Shown piece by piece: positions 37,566 through 52,200 of a stretch of DNA of 64,000 nt (its first letter is position 1; each line of letters starts with the position of its first letter). The notes beneath the pieces were generated by a model, which searched no databases, was not told where the DNA came from, and saw nothing but the letters and a program-made list of their open reading frames with translations. The translations under genes were made by a program, and so were the position numbers. This DNA is from Caprimulgus europaeus. Its lineage: Eukaryota > Chordata > Aves > Caprimulgiformes > Caprimulgidae. Location of the stretch: NCBI GenBank assembly GCA_907165065.1, contig OU015523.1, forward strand, positions 44,970,202-45,034,201. The letters are read 5' to 3'.

Positions 37566-40500
37566 GTACCAGTCCCACCCACAGCTGCCACAGAAACGCC
37601 TCCTTCAGCTCTCAGCACTGTGGCGCAACATATTTGAAATACTGAACTATTCAGAGTTTGTAATTTCTCTGGTCTCAATGCAACAACTAACAACATGCTT
37701 ATTTCAATATACCTCCATTATTAGGACAAAACATTACAGCAGGCAAGGTATTTAGAAATATCAGCTGCAAGGCTTATTTGACTCTTTCACAGGACTTTCT
37801 GGAGTTAATCTAGAAAAACAAAAAGACATCTGTACATATTACTACTTATTAGAATAAAAGGGATTTGTAAATGCTTGTCACATGCAGCTTTTCTAAATAT
37901 CTGTTCATTTTTAGCATTACTTTGCTTCAGTATTGAAAATCAAGCCTATATTCCAGGACAGTGAATTAACTATTTAGCATTAATTTTTCCTTTCAATTGC
38001 TTTATTTTCTTTCCTGTTTGTTAACACTGACAAGTTTTATATTTAGGCAGAAGTCTTTAGAAGAATTATTGCTTAAAGTAAATGAAAGATGGATACCCAA
38101 CCCCAACCTTGTGGTGCATGACAATTTCCTTCTCCCAACTCTCTGCCTTCTATTTTGCACAATTTCTGCACTAAATGAAACAGGAATCCTGCAGAGCAAA
38201 GAGTTTACTGTGCAATTAAACCATACAACACATTTGCAAAAGGAGGCCAAAGTGCAACAGCTTTAAAAAAAAGCAAAACCACAGAAGACTTTTAATAGTT
38301 TTGTATTTTAGCAAGCACATACTCTTCTATGACTGAGCTAGAAATTCTTTTCTTCTTTAAGAGCAGTACCATTCAAAAGGTGTCTCTCCAAGATTCACAT
38401 TAAACAGCCCCATGTGAATTCACTAGGAAAGCTCCTGGGCTGAAAACACACTAAGTTTCTTAACTGCTTTGTTAGTTGGTACCTAACTGAGAACAAGCAA
38501 AAGCATTAGTACTTAACAAATACACACTCTTTCCCCTATTTTCCTTGCCTAAACCATTTAAACTCCTGAGAGCGCAGGAATCACTTAAGCTTTTAATTCC
38601 CTCAGTGCTTTTGCACAGGAATCTGTTGGCTTAGTAGGGCTACAACAACCACTTTGTTAAGCACCAGAAGCAAGATAACAAGGGGAGTCCCACGCTTGAT
38701 GCTTCCCTTTACTCCGGTCCTACCTAACAAATATTGCTCTACCTACCTGCTGCTGCCCAGCAAGAGCATTGCCACAGAAAATGCCACAATCTGGGATGTC
38801 TCAAGTTTTATTTTACAGTAGGAAGTTAACTTTCACATGTTCTTTTTATTGACAGCTTACAGAAAGTAAGTTTAAATATAACAGAAAAATATTTAAATAA
38901 AAGAGAAAAAAACCCACATTATTGCTACATTTCTTCACTGGAAATCTTTCAACTGTGGCTTAGTTTTATTTTGCTGTTGAAACTAGGGCTTCAGTCAAAA
39001 AAGTGACACACCCACCATGTAACCAAAGTACTGCCTCCATGGGTGACCCACTCCTCACCACAGTTGCGGGCTCACTGCTGACAACTGCAAACAGGAGTTT
39101 TGTCTTTCTTCCTCCCCAGCTTCTTAGCCATACCAACTTTCTAAGAAAATTGTTCTACAATACATGAACAAAGTATTTTCAGCCTCTAGAAAAAAAAAAT
39201 TTACCAGAAAAAAAGTGGAACACTATCCCACAAGCACTCTTTCTTCTGAAACCAAACCATTGTATACATATTTTTTAACAATTTCTATCTGAAATACTCT
39301 CAGATTTTATAGAAAACGCTACACCAAGGTTAAATTATTTTTAAAATCATCTCTGCTACTATGTTAGTTACGAATCAAAACATCTTGCCCACTCTAACCA
39401 GCAACAAGAAAATTAAATACAATTTATACATTAAAAAAGGTAAAGATTCTAATTCTCTGAAAAGTCTCCAGTCAGTAAAACTCTTAAAGTATTTGAAAAA
39501 AAAAAAAAAAAAGAAGTCTTTTCTCAGTATGTATGGCAAGTACAAGAAAGAATAAATTCACTACAATTTCAAAACCATGGTTAGGATCAATATGACAAAT
39601 AACTCTGAATCTCTGCACTGCACATACCTTACTAGCACAAAGAGGGGTATTTACTACTGACAGATAAAATATAGCTTTGAAGAAATGTACGCACGAGGAT
39701 TTGGGTGATCTTCTTGAGGTACACACAAAACCAGGATGATCTTAGTTCTGTCAAATTAAAACAAATTCTGCTACCTTTTTCTCTCAAATAAACAGTGAGA
39801 GATACATGAATCTACTGGTTATCTATATCTTCCTATGCAAACAATCATAGAAAAATTGTGAAAACTGCAAATGTTACATTAAACAGTAAAAGCATGCAAA
39901 ATACCACAAAAATGACATGAACAGTTTGGGAACAACAATTTAAAAAAAAAAAAAATCAGAAAAATAACTGATTTCTTGAAACAGCCATGCCCTTTTAGAA
40001 ACCTATTAGTTTACCTGTGCATTTCATTCTTCCAGATTCAGAAATATGGAAAACCTTTTGTTCACAATGAAGAAATCATGCAAAAATGATCAAATTAAGT
40101 TACAGCTTATAATGGAATATATTTGCATTCTGTACCTTTCTTTTTAATGTCACAATATTTAGGCACCATACTCTAGGCTGTCATTGTTTTTAAAACCCTC
40201 AGAATTGCTTTCATAATAATAATTTTCACAGCACTGAAAATCTTTGGCTTCATACTTCAGTGTCGAAACGAATTCATTCAAACCGAAAGAATACAAAACC
40301 TTTTGCCCTTTAAATAAGAAATTTTAACGAGGTACATAATTGTACTTATTCCACTTCAAGAGTACAAATTTAATTCGTATTGCATAAGAATACCAGATTT
40401 ATTTTTTTCCAGCTTGCTAAAAAAGCTGGAGGCATTTCCAAGGAATATTAACCTTAAAAATCTTGACACTCCTCACAGGAAATTGATTTTCTATAAAAAC

Positions 40501-41282
40501 CTTGGAAAGGATTTGACATGCATTCCTGCACAAGATATTTACAGTCCTTAGGTCCAAACCTACAACACAGCTCACAGATTAGAGCACAGAGTATAAAAAA
40601 CCAACACACTGGACAAGCTGGCATTCAAAGAAACTCTGAGAATAAAAGTCCCAGAGGAGTAGAATGGAAGGTAACAAAACAAACAATTTAAGAGTTTAAC
40701 ATTTTTTCTACGTCTCTTTATTAAGCCTTCTATAATGAAATTGTTTTCACAGTAATTGCTGGTCTTCGTAAGTCTTGACAGACACGTGAGATGGCAACCA
40801 TCCAATCTATCTTGCCCCCATGAGCTTCATATATGGCTCATTTTTCAAGGAATGAGTAAGAAACATTTCCTACTCAAGAACACGTTTGCTGTGAATTCAT
40901 TCCTCTGGAGAGGAACTAGGTTTGGGGGGGTTTGTGTTGGTTTTGTTGTTGTTGTTTGGGTTTTTTTTTGTACAGAGTGGTGCCAATATTTTCAAGAGGG
41001 CCCTTTGAAAACTGGCCTCTGATAACAGGCCTTCTTTTCTAGTCCCCAGTCAAGGTTGGCTTCAGGGGCAAAGAGCATACCTGACCACAAGAGAAAGCCA
41101 CTAGTAGTATGAACCATGTTTTTAAAACTAGAATTTTAAGTAAATAAATAATAAAAAAACCAACACAAAAACCAACACTGACAAACACACCATGCAATGT
41201 AATCCACTATTTCAATGCATCTGTAGGAAATGTAATTTCAAGCCTGCCTTGGTGGAAACCAAGCTGGTTTTATGAACATCAA

Positions 41283-41442
41283 AATCATAGAATCACAGAA
41301 TGGTTTGGGTTGGAAGGGATCTTCAAATGCCATCTAGTCCAACCCCCCTGCAGTGAGCAGGGACATCTTCAACTAGATCAGGTTTCTCAGAGCCCCATCC
41401 AACCTGACCTTGAACGTTTCCTGGGATGGGGCTTCTACCACT
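41283..41442 (-). mobile_element. CR1 LINE fragment (3' end)
   Basis: On the plus strand it starts with the reverse complement of the CR1 tail (TCATAGAATCACAGAATGGT) followed by TTGGGTTGGAAGGGATCTTC, and stops at about 41442 where the CR1 match ends. It is of the same kind as the copies at 60336 and 6776. Same orientation as REPS2. Confidence 0.92.
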
Positions 41443-42593
41443 ATTTTGATCTTCATGAACAGATTAGCCCGTTGGGGCAAGGGGATGGTCTCAGGGCAGG
41501 CAACAACCCTGGACACAATTCACTGATGGCCAGTAAAGACCCTGCAGTCAGTAGATGCATTTTGGCTGCCTTGGGGTTGGGGTCAGCAGCACCACTGGGG
41601 CACACAGCAGACCCATGAGCAGGTGGCACAGCCCTGTCCATGGGGAGGACATCCCCTGGCACTGCAGTTCTCCAGGGTACTTTGAAAATGTACTTGCATG
41701 CTTCAGGCACAAGGGGGTCCTTCTTAGAGCCCAAAGGAAAACTGCTGTGAAATTCCCTCTTCTCTGAAGAATCATGCCTGTATGGTTTTTATTCTTATGT
41801 CTGATACAATCATTTGTACCATTACCTATCTTATCAACAAATGATGCTTCAAGTTTCTTGGAAGAAAAATTTTCTCTACTTTCATTTTCCCAAGACTCGC
41901 TGCAGAAGTGTCCAAATGTGTAAATGACAGTTTGCAACATTAAACTAAAAGGAGGCATGATAACATTTGGCTTTAAAAGGGAGAGGTGTAATCTGTTCTT
42001 CATATCTTCTGTAGATAGGCCATAAACAACAAAGCTTAAAAACAACCTTCTTAAATCAAAAGATAAAGCAGCAGTAGAGTCCACTGCCTATAAGAGTTAT
42101 CACCAAGGATTAACAAATTGATCAAGAATAACACAGAAATGGGATTCTGCTGTGGACAGAAGAGGATGTCAAGGGGTGGTTTGAGGTCCTTTCCACACCT
42201 CGACATAGTCCAGCCTCCTATAAAGATGTGGCTGATGTCATCACATCACACCAAATCCCCTCCCCAATACTTTTCAAAGCCCACTAGCTTTGGTATCCAC
42301 TTGGTTTGAAAGAAGGGCAGAGACATCAGAGAAATGTGTTTCCCAGCCTCTGATTTTCACAGGTCTGACTCATATTGCTGACGCAGCTCAGCCCCTTCTC
42401 TGTGCCGACACAGCCATCAGGGCACAGGTTTTGTTTCTGAATCAGTTAATGTTTACGCTACCACTGGCCCATGAAAAGTGCTATGCGGTGCTCATGCTGC
42501 CACTTGCCTTTCTCCTATGAAAAATGCAGCGTGCAAAGCCAGGAGCGAGGAGGGATGGCACACCAGGGGTGACTCCCAGGTCAAGAGTCCCAA

Positions 42594-42598
42594 GTACT
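42594..42598. repeat. Target-site duplication of the solo LTR, left copy
   Basis: GTACT directly precedes the LTR start (TGTCCTAG) and is repeated at 43263-43267 directly after the LTR end. Confidence 0.85.
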
Positions 42599-43262
42599 TG
42601 TCCTAGTTTTCAGATGGAACAGAGCTGGGTTTCTTTTCCAGTAACTAGAACAGTATTGAGTTTTGGTTTCAGCCTGGGATTTGTTATGAGAGAAACACTG
42701 ATAACACACCAGGGTTTGCATTTTTGTCACTGAAGTGAAGGATTTTGTGTTCTGTTAGTCTGTAAGTGCAAGATCTAATGGGATGAGAAATATGTAAATA
42801 AGATAATTAATAAGGTAAATTGGTATTTGGAAATGCCAATGGGTTATTCCATATCATATCATGTCCAGTCCAGTATATTAGTGAGAGTCTCTTCCTCTTT
42901 TGTCTCTCTCTGGCTTTCACTCAGGCACTCGCTCTTCTGGGATCGTGGCTTCGGTTCGGGATTGTCACTCCTCCGGGATCGTTATCTGGGAACGGGCTGC
43001 GCTTGGTTGGCAGGTGGTGAGCAGTTGCACTGTGTAACACTCATTTGTATATTTTGTTACTGTTATCGTTATCACTACTATTTTACTATCAGTATTATTT
43101 TAAGTTTTCTTTTATTTCTATTATTAAACTGTTCTTATCTCAACCTACAAGCCTCCTTACCCTTGCCCTCCGATCCTCTCCCCTATCCCCCAGGGGTGGG
43201 GGGCAGTGAGCGATCGGCTGTGATGGCTGCTAGCCAAGGGCTAGCCCAGTGAAACTACCACA
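42599..43262 (+). mobile_element. Solo LTR of an avian endogenous retrovirus (ERVL-like)
   Basis: This 664-bp element begins TG and ends CA and is flanked by GTACT on both sides. A degenerate TATA-like box (about 42871-42880) and an ATTAAA polyadenylation signal (43123-43128) lie in the expected order. The downstream part, with TATTATTAAACTGTTCTTAT and a pyrimidine-rich block followed by GGGGTGGGGGGCAGTGAGCG, resembles a common bird LTR as I remember it. There is no internal viral coding sequence, so it is a recombined solo LTR. The 5-bp duplication favours the ERVL class. It is antisense to REPS2. Confidence 0.88.
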
Positions 43263-43267
43263 GTACT
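43263..43267. repeat. Target-site duplication of the solo LTR, right copy
   Basis: GTACT directly follows the terminal CA of the LTR and is identical to 42594-42598. Confidence 0.85.
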
Positions 43268-46200
43268 GTAAGGCAAGACCGTGTCCACTGGTCCCCACCT
43301 CAGTTGCTGTTTCATGAAAAAACTATAGAAACTTCATTAATTTGGAGTGGCACCTCACATCTACAAAAACCTCAGGTATGCTTTTGCTGATTATCTTTTC
43401 CTTTATTCCCTGTTACACCTTGAAAAGTAAAAGTGACAACCAAAGTCCCATCTCGCTGTGCAGCCTTTCCTACCAATGACCAAACCCTCTACCTTTCATA
43501 TACCAAAGGGATCCACGATCACTCCATACTGGTGCTGCTCCGACCAGTTTCTTGTTCTGAAAGTAGCAGCGTCAGTAACAAAGTAAAGAGTGGAGAAATG
43601 TTCAGACCCAGCTGACCAGGGTGAAGGTGTGTAGGTCCCACTGCTTGTGCCCTGCTTCTCAGCAGAAGCTCAGCCCTGGTGTTTTCAGAACATGCAAGAA
43701 GTTTGCTCTAGACTGGGTAAGCTGGTTAAGTATACGGGATTTTACAGCTCTCCAAGAGACTGATAACATGTATCTTACAGTGTCTTCAACTTAATAGTTG
43801 CTGCAATTTTAAATAAAACTTAAAAACATATTAATCTTAAGCGAAAGCATATATATTGAGTAATATTCCTCAAAACTCTAGGTAAGAATGTCAACGGTAA
43901 TATATAATTTCAGAAATTATTTTGCATTCCAAGTAGTCTTTCAAACACTTCACAAACATTTTGTGGAGCTTAAGACCTCAAACACGTTTACAAGGTCAAA
44001 AGGTACATGGTCAAGGAAAGTTGTTATTATCATAACTACATATTGTTAAATATTTTTTTCCAAGATTTAGTATCGGCAGAAACGCCTCTGCAATGAGATG
44101 AAGAGTGGTGTTTGTTATTTTTAAATTCCACTGGAAACAGTGGTGCAGTCTTTGTACAAGAAAGTGTTTCCCTGCAATGTTTATACTTAAACATTTCTGC
44201 AATGAAAGTCTGAACATAAGGCAAATTCTCCTTCCAAACTGAGAAAAGCAGACAGCAGAGACATAGTAAGAAACTAAGGAAAGTCTATTGATCATTTTTA
44301 CTCATCATAAAAACCACTGAATTTTGTAAAGATAAATATACATAAGAACCTGTAAATACTTTCAAAAGGTGACATGATCCTCTTAACTGAGAACAGATAT
44401 GGAGATAATTAATGAGATATATCCACAGCAAGAGAAGTATTTTTGTAAGGGAGACTCAGGCAGGCAGCCTCTCCCGCATGCCAGCCCAGCAAGGGCAGCT
44501 CCTGCACCAGGAGCAGTGAAACTTCCTGAAGGGAAACCACAGCTAAATGATCTAGACTTGTCAGACACGGCTGAAGAAATTAATGCCTCCTTTCACAAAC
44601 AACTGAAGAATGAGCAAACGACAAGGAAGCTGGGTCTTTAATTTAGAAGCAGCAACCAATTGCGACATGCTGAGCTGGCACGTTGTATGTGAGGGGCTCA
44701 CCTGCTTGTTGGGCCAAATATAATCCACTTGTTCATCTGAATCTTTGACATAAGATGAGACATCACTTGGGGTGACAGGGAACCTGAGCCTACATACAAT
44801 TTAAGAGGGGGGAAAAAAAAAAGAAAAAAAAAAAAGAACAGGCATGCTTTTTCTAGTTCCCGGGCAGATGGCAGCCACAAAGGCTGGAAACACTGGGAGA
44901 AAGTACTGGCACAAAAGGAGCAAAAATAGTGCTGGTACATCATCTTCTGCTTCCTGAGGAGTCAGAGGGAATTTATGGGACAGAGAGGCAAACAGCTCTG
45001 AAAGTCCTGCAGCCATCGAATTTGGGCTGCAGCTTCCTGCAGGTACAGACCACCTTGCAAAGCACTGCTTGAGCCAGGGGTGCAAGCAAACAAAACACAA
45101 TGCCTGGCAAGCCCTTAGGGGACTACATTTAACCTCTCAATGGAAATGGCATATTTAATAGCTATATAAATGAGAATCCATCTCCAACACATCAGTGACA
45201 AAGCACTTCCATTTTTCTCAATGCCAGAAAACTAAGGAAACCAAGGAGGCGACAGGATTCAGCTCTAGTTTCAAGGAAATTTTCTCACAGTAGTACATTT
45301 TTGCAAGACATACAATTAAAAAAAAAGAAAGAAAAGCCCTAAGTAAAGCTGAGAAAAAAAAAAAGCAAGAACACATCCTTTCCATTTCTCTTCCCACCAT
45401 TTATTTATTTCCTGGCAGATGCAGAGAAGCGCTGAACCAGCAGCTCTCTTGGCTGGTGGAAGTCGCCAGCTGGAACCAAGGGGAACAAAGAGCAGCGCAG
45501 GTGGAGCTGCGTGGGAAGAGACGGGGGGGCAGAGAGGGGCACAAAAATAGCGACACAGAACAGATATGGAGAGACTCCCCTTCCAATTTTGCTCCTCTCG
45601 ACTCTCTATAATGGTAACTTTTAAAATGCCGTTCTACATCCATCTTTTATCTCATGGCCACATCACTGTTTAATAACTATGCTGGTTCTAAGAAGTTGCC
45701 TTTGAGCAGCAGAACTGACAAATCCCAACTTTCTCTGGACTCTTGTCTTGAGGTGACATTCCTCTACAGATTCTTTAATGTTTAACATGGACTGAGTTCA
45801 CTCTGGGACCTTTCCCTCAGCAGGAAAATTAACAGGGTTTTCTTTTGCCAGATGACTTAGGTCTTTCACATAACTCTTAGAAACTCTTCAAAGTCTTTTC
45901 TTTTCTTGAAATTTTGCCAAAATAGTTAACAAATTCAGTTATTACCAGGCTGAATTAACAGCATCATTGCACAAGCCTCATTTCTTTCAAAAAACAGGCC
46001 AAAAAAACCCCAACCTATGACACAAGAAACTGGCAAATTTCAGATTACATCAAGAAAGATTAAGTGGAATAAGCAGTAATAAAGGAGACCATCTCATTTT
46101 TGTGCTCGTTTTTGAGTGGAAACCACACAGCTATGTAGGAAATGGAAAGACCTTTCAAGAATATAAGTTCGTGGCTAGCCATATAATGATAACAAAAAGA

Positions 46201-49200
46201 TCATTAGTTGGTAAGTCATTCCCAGGAGGAGATGAAATTTAGTGTTGCATAAAGAGCAGGGTGACATGTTAAGTAAGCCCCTAATGGAGAACCAGAGGAA
46301 GGATGCAGTGTACATTACACATTCATTAACTCAAACTTGTCTTCAGCCATTTGACCATTTAACCGTTAATGAGACTGATGAGTGTTCACACAAGGATATA
46401 ACCAGCTTTTCTATTCTGCTTGCAAACTTAGTAATAAATGAGCTACTGCTGCCATGGAGGGGTAAACTGAGTGCTCCTTATTGCAAATGAGTACTCCCAG
46501 CATTACACTTGTAGCAGCTCTCACAGACGGACCCCAGGAAGAGGTTAACTCAATAGCGAGCAAAACGTATCTTAAAAAGGTATTAAAAGCACGGACAGAC
46601 AAACTTCTAACAGAACAGAGACATCAGCAGCAAAATAAAAGAAACACTTTATATTTTACGGGACTGAAAAGTCATTTTAGGTTAAAACTTGTTAAGCATT
46701 AAGTTTGGGAAGTGGTTCACAATGGCAGTGTGTATTAGCTTATGATTCAAATCCACCTTTCCTTGTAACCACACAACTCCAGCAGGCTCTTTCGTTACAA
46801 GACTATAGCCCTGGCCATCTTACAGCAATGGTGAACTGGTTTTGAAATAGCTTAAAGCTCTTCTGCAAATGAAAATTGCCATACAATGTTGCTTGCAAGA
46901 TGTGTTGTCTTGCATTGGCTGTCAAGAAGAAAAGCAAAATTTCAAGTATTTAGAGCTGGCCCAAATAATTTCACCATTCCAAAGTTGATCTCTGTGCTCT
47001 GTGGAGTCACATACCAGCCATGGCACTCAGCTAGACAGTGCTGTGGAAACTGTAGAAATGCTGTTCGGGGCAAATGCTGATTTGGCCATAGGACAGTCCT
47101 GCAACTACCTACTTAACTACCTGCACTATATATTACCAGAATTCTCCATATGGAAGGGAATCAGGAATATGGAAAACTAGATAGCACTACTCATCCACTT
47201 CTTCAAATATATTTCACACCTACAGCCCTTGACACATTGCTCCTTTTTCTCTTCATCAAAATGTCAAACACTCATATTTTGAAACATAACTTACCCTGAG
47301 TGACCAAGACACTAGAAGGACAACCCAAGTATTACTCTGCCTGTCTCAGTATAAATTGGGTTGTTACTAATATTTGCACTTAGACGTTGCCAAATAGTTT
47401 AAACTACATAGGAGGAAAAAAAAAATATTCACAAACTTCTGCCCTACTTTTGCCCTTTTGGATGTTTCCTCTACCCAGAGATCTTTACTTTAAGACCTGT
47501 CTTTCAGTATCTGAACAGAAGACCTTCACTCCAATTCCAGAGTGCCCTATTTTGTTGCAGGGCTTAAATTCGGTAGTTATACTAAAATAAAGTGCTTTGC
47601 TAGACTTAACTTAAAGCTTTACCTCTTGCACACTTCCCCAGCAATCAAATATATACATGGTAAACAATGCAGTCTAAAACCAGCTAATGAGTATTTCATA
47701 AGGAAAAATATTCCTCTGGAGAATCTCCTCCTTGAGGACAGTCCTGATTTAGGTCAGATCAAATAAAAGATACCATTACTATAATAAAGCTGGGGAGGGG
47801 GAGACAGAGAATGAAAATAAGGGACTGATAACTCAATGTAAATAGCATTAAGAATTATTTTCCTGTCAATATCAGCACAGACTAGCAGTGCTCTTTCTTG
47901 TCCTGAAACAATATTTGCTCCATCCAGTGAAACCAGGACCTGTCATGTCGTGAGGCACCAGGTGCTGTAATATCAGCACATCCAGGCTCCCCATCCTGGT
48001 TCCTTCCTCTCACAACACTCAAAACATGTTTTGACAGGCATGACCTCACAGCTGTATTATTTTATAAGTATACTATATCTCCAGAATAATAATTTAGTGC
48101 TGTTTTTAAAGAAGTCTGTGGTTGAGTGAGGGCAGCAGCAGGCTACAAAACAAGAGCAGAAAACCCCCAAGCATACTGTTTGCTACAGTGGTACACCTCC
48201 ATCACACACCAGGTGTAGAAAACAGAAAACTGAGGCTCTCTTCATTTCTAACTTTGGTGGCATCTCATGAGAAACTTAACCTAAAAGTCAAATAAGATTT
48301 TGGCTTTGTAAATTTTTTTATTGTTGTTTTGGGAAGGTTTTGAGAGTGGTTTATATGTTTTGGAGTTTTGTGCTACTGACAGGCTTTTCATGAGACTACT
48401 CAAGAGCTCTCTGGGAAGTTCCAGACATCACCATAATTTTAAACCTTACGTTATCCCTTTTTAAAGCTTACCAGGTTCTAGCCTGTTTCACCTTCTATCT
48501 GCAGCAGACATTTATATTTATCACCTACTCATCACCATGGTATCTAAAGCATCTAACAAAAACCAGAAACAAGCAGCTTCCTGGGTCCTGCATTTTGTTA
48601 CTCAACAGCAGAGAACAGCAGTTAACAACATAATTGTGATTTATCTACTTCTGCCTTCTGATCTTCTCATAAACCAGATATCCCTCAATACACATAATGG
48701 CCACCTGTCTAATTCTTTCAAGCTTCTTTTCCAATCTCTTTCACAACCCCTGCTCCTAATGAGATTCACTCCTCTCCTGATTCTACTTCCTCCCAGCTCC
48801 CTCATCCTCAGGTAAGGTCTCCACTTCTCTTATATTCTCATAATGGGAAACTAGTTTTAGCCTATCTGTTCTTTATGCTTCCTACCAGAACCGTAAGGGA
48901 TCCCATATAAGTACCAGAAGCATAAAAAGCTGCTGGGAGGCATGAACATCATCATTACCAAACCCAGAAAGGAACCTGGTCACTAACCTACAAGTCAGCC
49001 CACAATGATCTACAGAAACGTACTATCACTTTGTAATAGCCTTGTATTTAGTTTCTTCCTCTTACTCTGTGTAAGCAGGAAACTACTGCATTTTGGGTCC
49101 AAAGGAAAATTGTCACGACCTCTTTTTATCATTAACACTGAATCTAGAGTTTCTGGAAGAGAAGAACAGACAGTTAGGACATATGGGACATGTCCACACA

Positions 49201-52200
49201 GCTAAATAGGAGAATATTTCTAGCAGCTACAATTATCTAGATCTTCCACAATTTCCAACAATGATAGAAAAACTCATTTTTCAGAGATTTAAGCATGTGC
49301 TTCTCACTTCTCAGAATGAGAATCAATTATGGACAACTCTGCATGGCAGATCTGACGCTTGGTGTCTCCCAGTCCTCATTCTGAAAGCAGTGGCATAAAG
49401 TGCTTCAGGTTGCTAAAAAAAATCACAGGAGTTAATATCCAAGAGATGACGAACACCACACACAGAAATGCTCACATATCCTCCTCAGCTAGATGTCAGC
49501 CACCAGATATAGTTACCTTGAACTAGACCAATTGAAAATACTGCAAAACATTTAGTTTCTTCCTGAAAAAAAAAAAAAAACACTCAGATTCCAATAAGCC
49601 TTTCAAATTTCTGCCAGGAGATTAAATATTCAGTTCCAGGTACCATGGAGTTTTGTGGCAGCTGTAGTTTTGATGTTCCACACCCTTGTGGTTCCTCAGC
49701 AGATGACATTTCTGAGGCACCACAGTCTCTCTTCTGAAGAAGCTGCCTGGGCATCATCACTATGTCTAACAGCAGAATTAGTTGAATGAGCAGAAAGGAA
49801 CAAGGGATAATGTACATGAACAACCTCCTTCCCAAAATTTCTGTATTTAAGATGTCACAGTGCTTTAACACCTAAGCAGTTCAAAATAGTGTGTTTTGAT
49901 TTAATTCAATAAATTACAGGTTTTTAAACATTTCTCATAGTTAACTTTGCAAGGCCAAAAGAAATCTAGCATTTCCCACAAAAATGCAATTCTGGATTTT
50001 GTGCAAAATGAGACCCGACTAATACAGAAGAAAACAGAGACTCTGTGACATAAGATGCATTTTTGCCACCAACAGAAATCTCTTACAGACTCATCTCCCA
50101 TTTCATCAAAATATATTTTTTTCTAAAATGAGCTTGCTTCTTCAGTAATTACTGTCATGTGATTTTCTAGCCTGGCTACCCCCCAAAAAAACTGATGCTC
50201 CCCGTACCCATCCTATTTTATCACATTTGGTGTATTTCCTGAGTTTATTTCCCTAGTACTTACAACTACAGCAGGGACTTCTAAGGGCAATGCAGCAAAC
50301 CCAAAAGATTATCCTCTACAGTTGTGCAGTTATCTTAATCCATATCACAAATTAAAATCCTTCTTTAGCTGAGAGTTATGGGTTATTTTTATAAGACTGA
50401 AGAGTTGTCAAAAGACTTCTTAACTGAATGTGTACCACTGTAGCTACCTCCATCAAAATGGTGTGTGCAGAGGACATCTCACGCCCTTCCTTGATCTTAT
50501 GCCTCATTTACCTCTAGCATGAATCAACACATCACTTGGAAAAGCAGCTTAGTTTTTTTCTCTTCCACATCACTAAACAAAACCTTGAAATCATCAGCAT
50601 TTCACCCAACACGCTCACACCTTATGTGCTAAAATCCGTTACTCAGCCAGTGAGAACCTACTTGTTTACATCTAAACCAAATGTTCATCTTCAATTTGGC
50701 TAAAATGCTCAGGCCTTCAAAGCACCAACATCAGACAGAGTAAAAGACAACATCGTCTCCAGTGCCCATGCAGAGTACTCCTGCATTTTATAGCACATTT
50801 AATATCATGACTTGTATTTGCATTTCTGTCTGTACATAGTAACGGAAATGCAGCCTATGTCTATTAAAACAAAGATGTTCTTATAAACAACTATTCAAAG
50901 AGGAGAGAAAGAAAAAAAAATAATTCATAAATCACACTATTGAGTTGGTTTTGCCTCCCTCCCCATTTATTTTCATTTTTGGCATTTGAAACCTCCAAGT
51001 ACTTCACCTTTTACTGCTCCACTGCTGTTACTGTTGGTAACAAAATAATTCTGACTCTATTTGTTAGCCCATAGCTCTCATCCTGTTTTGCAAATGATGA
51101 GACACATTGTTTTGTTCTGAAAGACCATCATCTTGGCTTCCACAGGACATCATTGAGTAAATTATGCCAGGAGTAAATAATGCATGTAATGTGGAATGTT
51201 ACCTATGCCAAAGCTGATCTAATGTTTCTTGGTGTGGAAAGAGAGACTTTAAGAAGGGGAAAGGATCAAAAAGTAATTAATTTGAAAGGCTCATGCCAAA
51301 AACCACTTGAAATTAATAATAATAATAATAAAGTAACACTACAGACATTCACTATTGAAAGTAGAACTCAGCTTCACGATTCATACTGTAGCAGGCAAGC
51401 AGACACCATGGGCCGTGTTCAGACAGCTTAAATTCAAGCTCAGCCAAGTGCTTCCCATTAGCCGACTCTAAATTTTCAGTGCCACTAAACCAGTGGGAAT
51501 TACGAGGTCCAAATCCATCGTTTTGAGCATGGCTTTGCTCAGACAAGTAGCTCCCCACCACCTCCTGCCAGAGACGAGGACCAAGCGAGGTGCACGTTCA
51601 GAGGACTATGCCCACGCAAGGGTAAGATACCGGAACAACCACTTGCAACTTTTTTTGGATGGGGTAAGACTGCTCAGGGCAGAAAAAACCTACAGAGATT
51701 AAAAATAAAGAAGCAGAAGAAAACACTGAAGATGTGCTTTGGTAGTCAGGCAGCTTCTCAAAGACCCTTTTTTTAAAAAAAAAAAAAATGCTAATCAAGC
51801 TGCTGTAAGTGGAGCACTCTTGCAGCTCTGCTTAGTGATTTCTGTTCATTAGGAAGGCCACTGAATGACTCACCCAGGTAAAATGACAATTTAACAGGCA
51901 GCATGGAACCTTGGTGTAGTTTTAAGCAAGCCTAGTCCCACTGGAAAGGGCCCACCACGCACCCCAAGAGCATGGCATGACAACCTGCTGGGGGACACTT
52001 GGCAGAGACAGCTTCTGCAGCACTCCTCTCCAAACACACCACCTGGTCGAGAACAACTGGCAGCATGAAGAACCTTAACTCTAATGTTTGCAAGGCAGAT
52101 TCATGGGAGAAATGAGCTATTTAAAATATTATTTAAGTCCAAATAGGTAAGACTCTAATTTCATATTTTTATAAAGATCTGTCCAATCAGTTGGCCATTA

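Larger units (their letters stand above)
31333..41282 (-). other. REPS2 intron 1, central segment
   Basis: Ten kilobases of mostly AT-rich sequence. It contains an AT hairpin (35929-35957), a 20-bp tandem repeat (37521-37565), a GC-richer patch at about 35220-35640 and G/T-rich simple sequence (40921-40975). Open frames of up to about 137 codons occur, but none resembles a known protein. Confidence 0.75.

Noticed and set aside
41548-42084. Open frame of 178 codons on the minus strand in intron 1
   Set aside because: It has no recognisable domain and no splice or promoter context. One such frame in 64 kb of six-frame reading is within chance.
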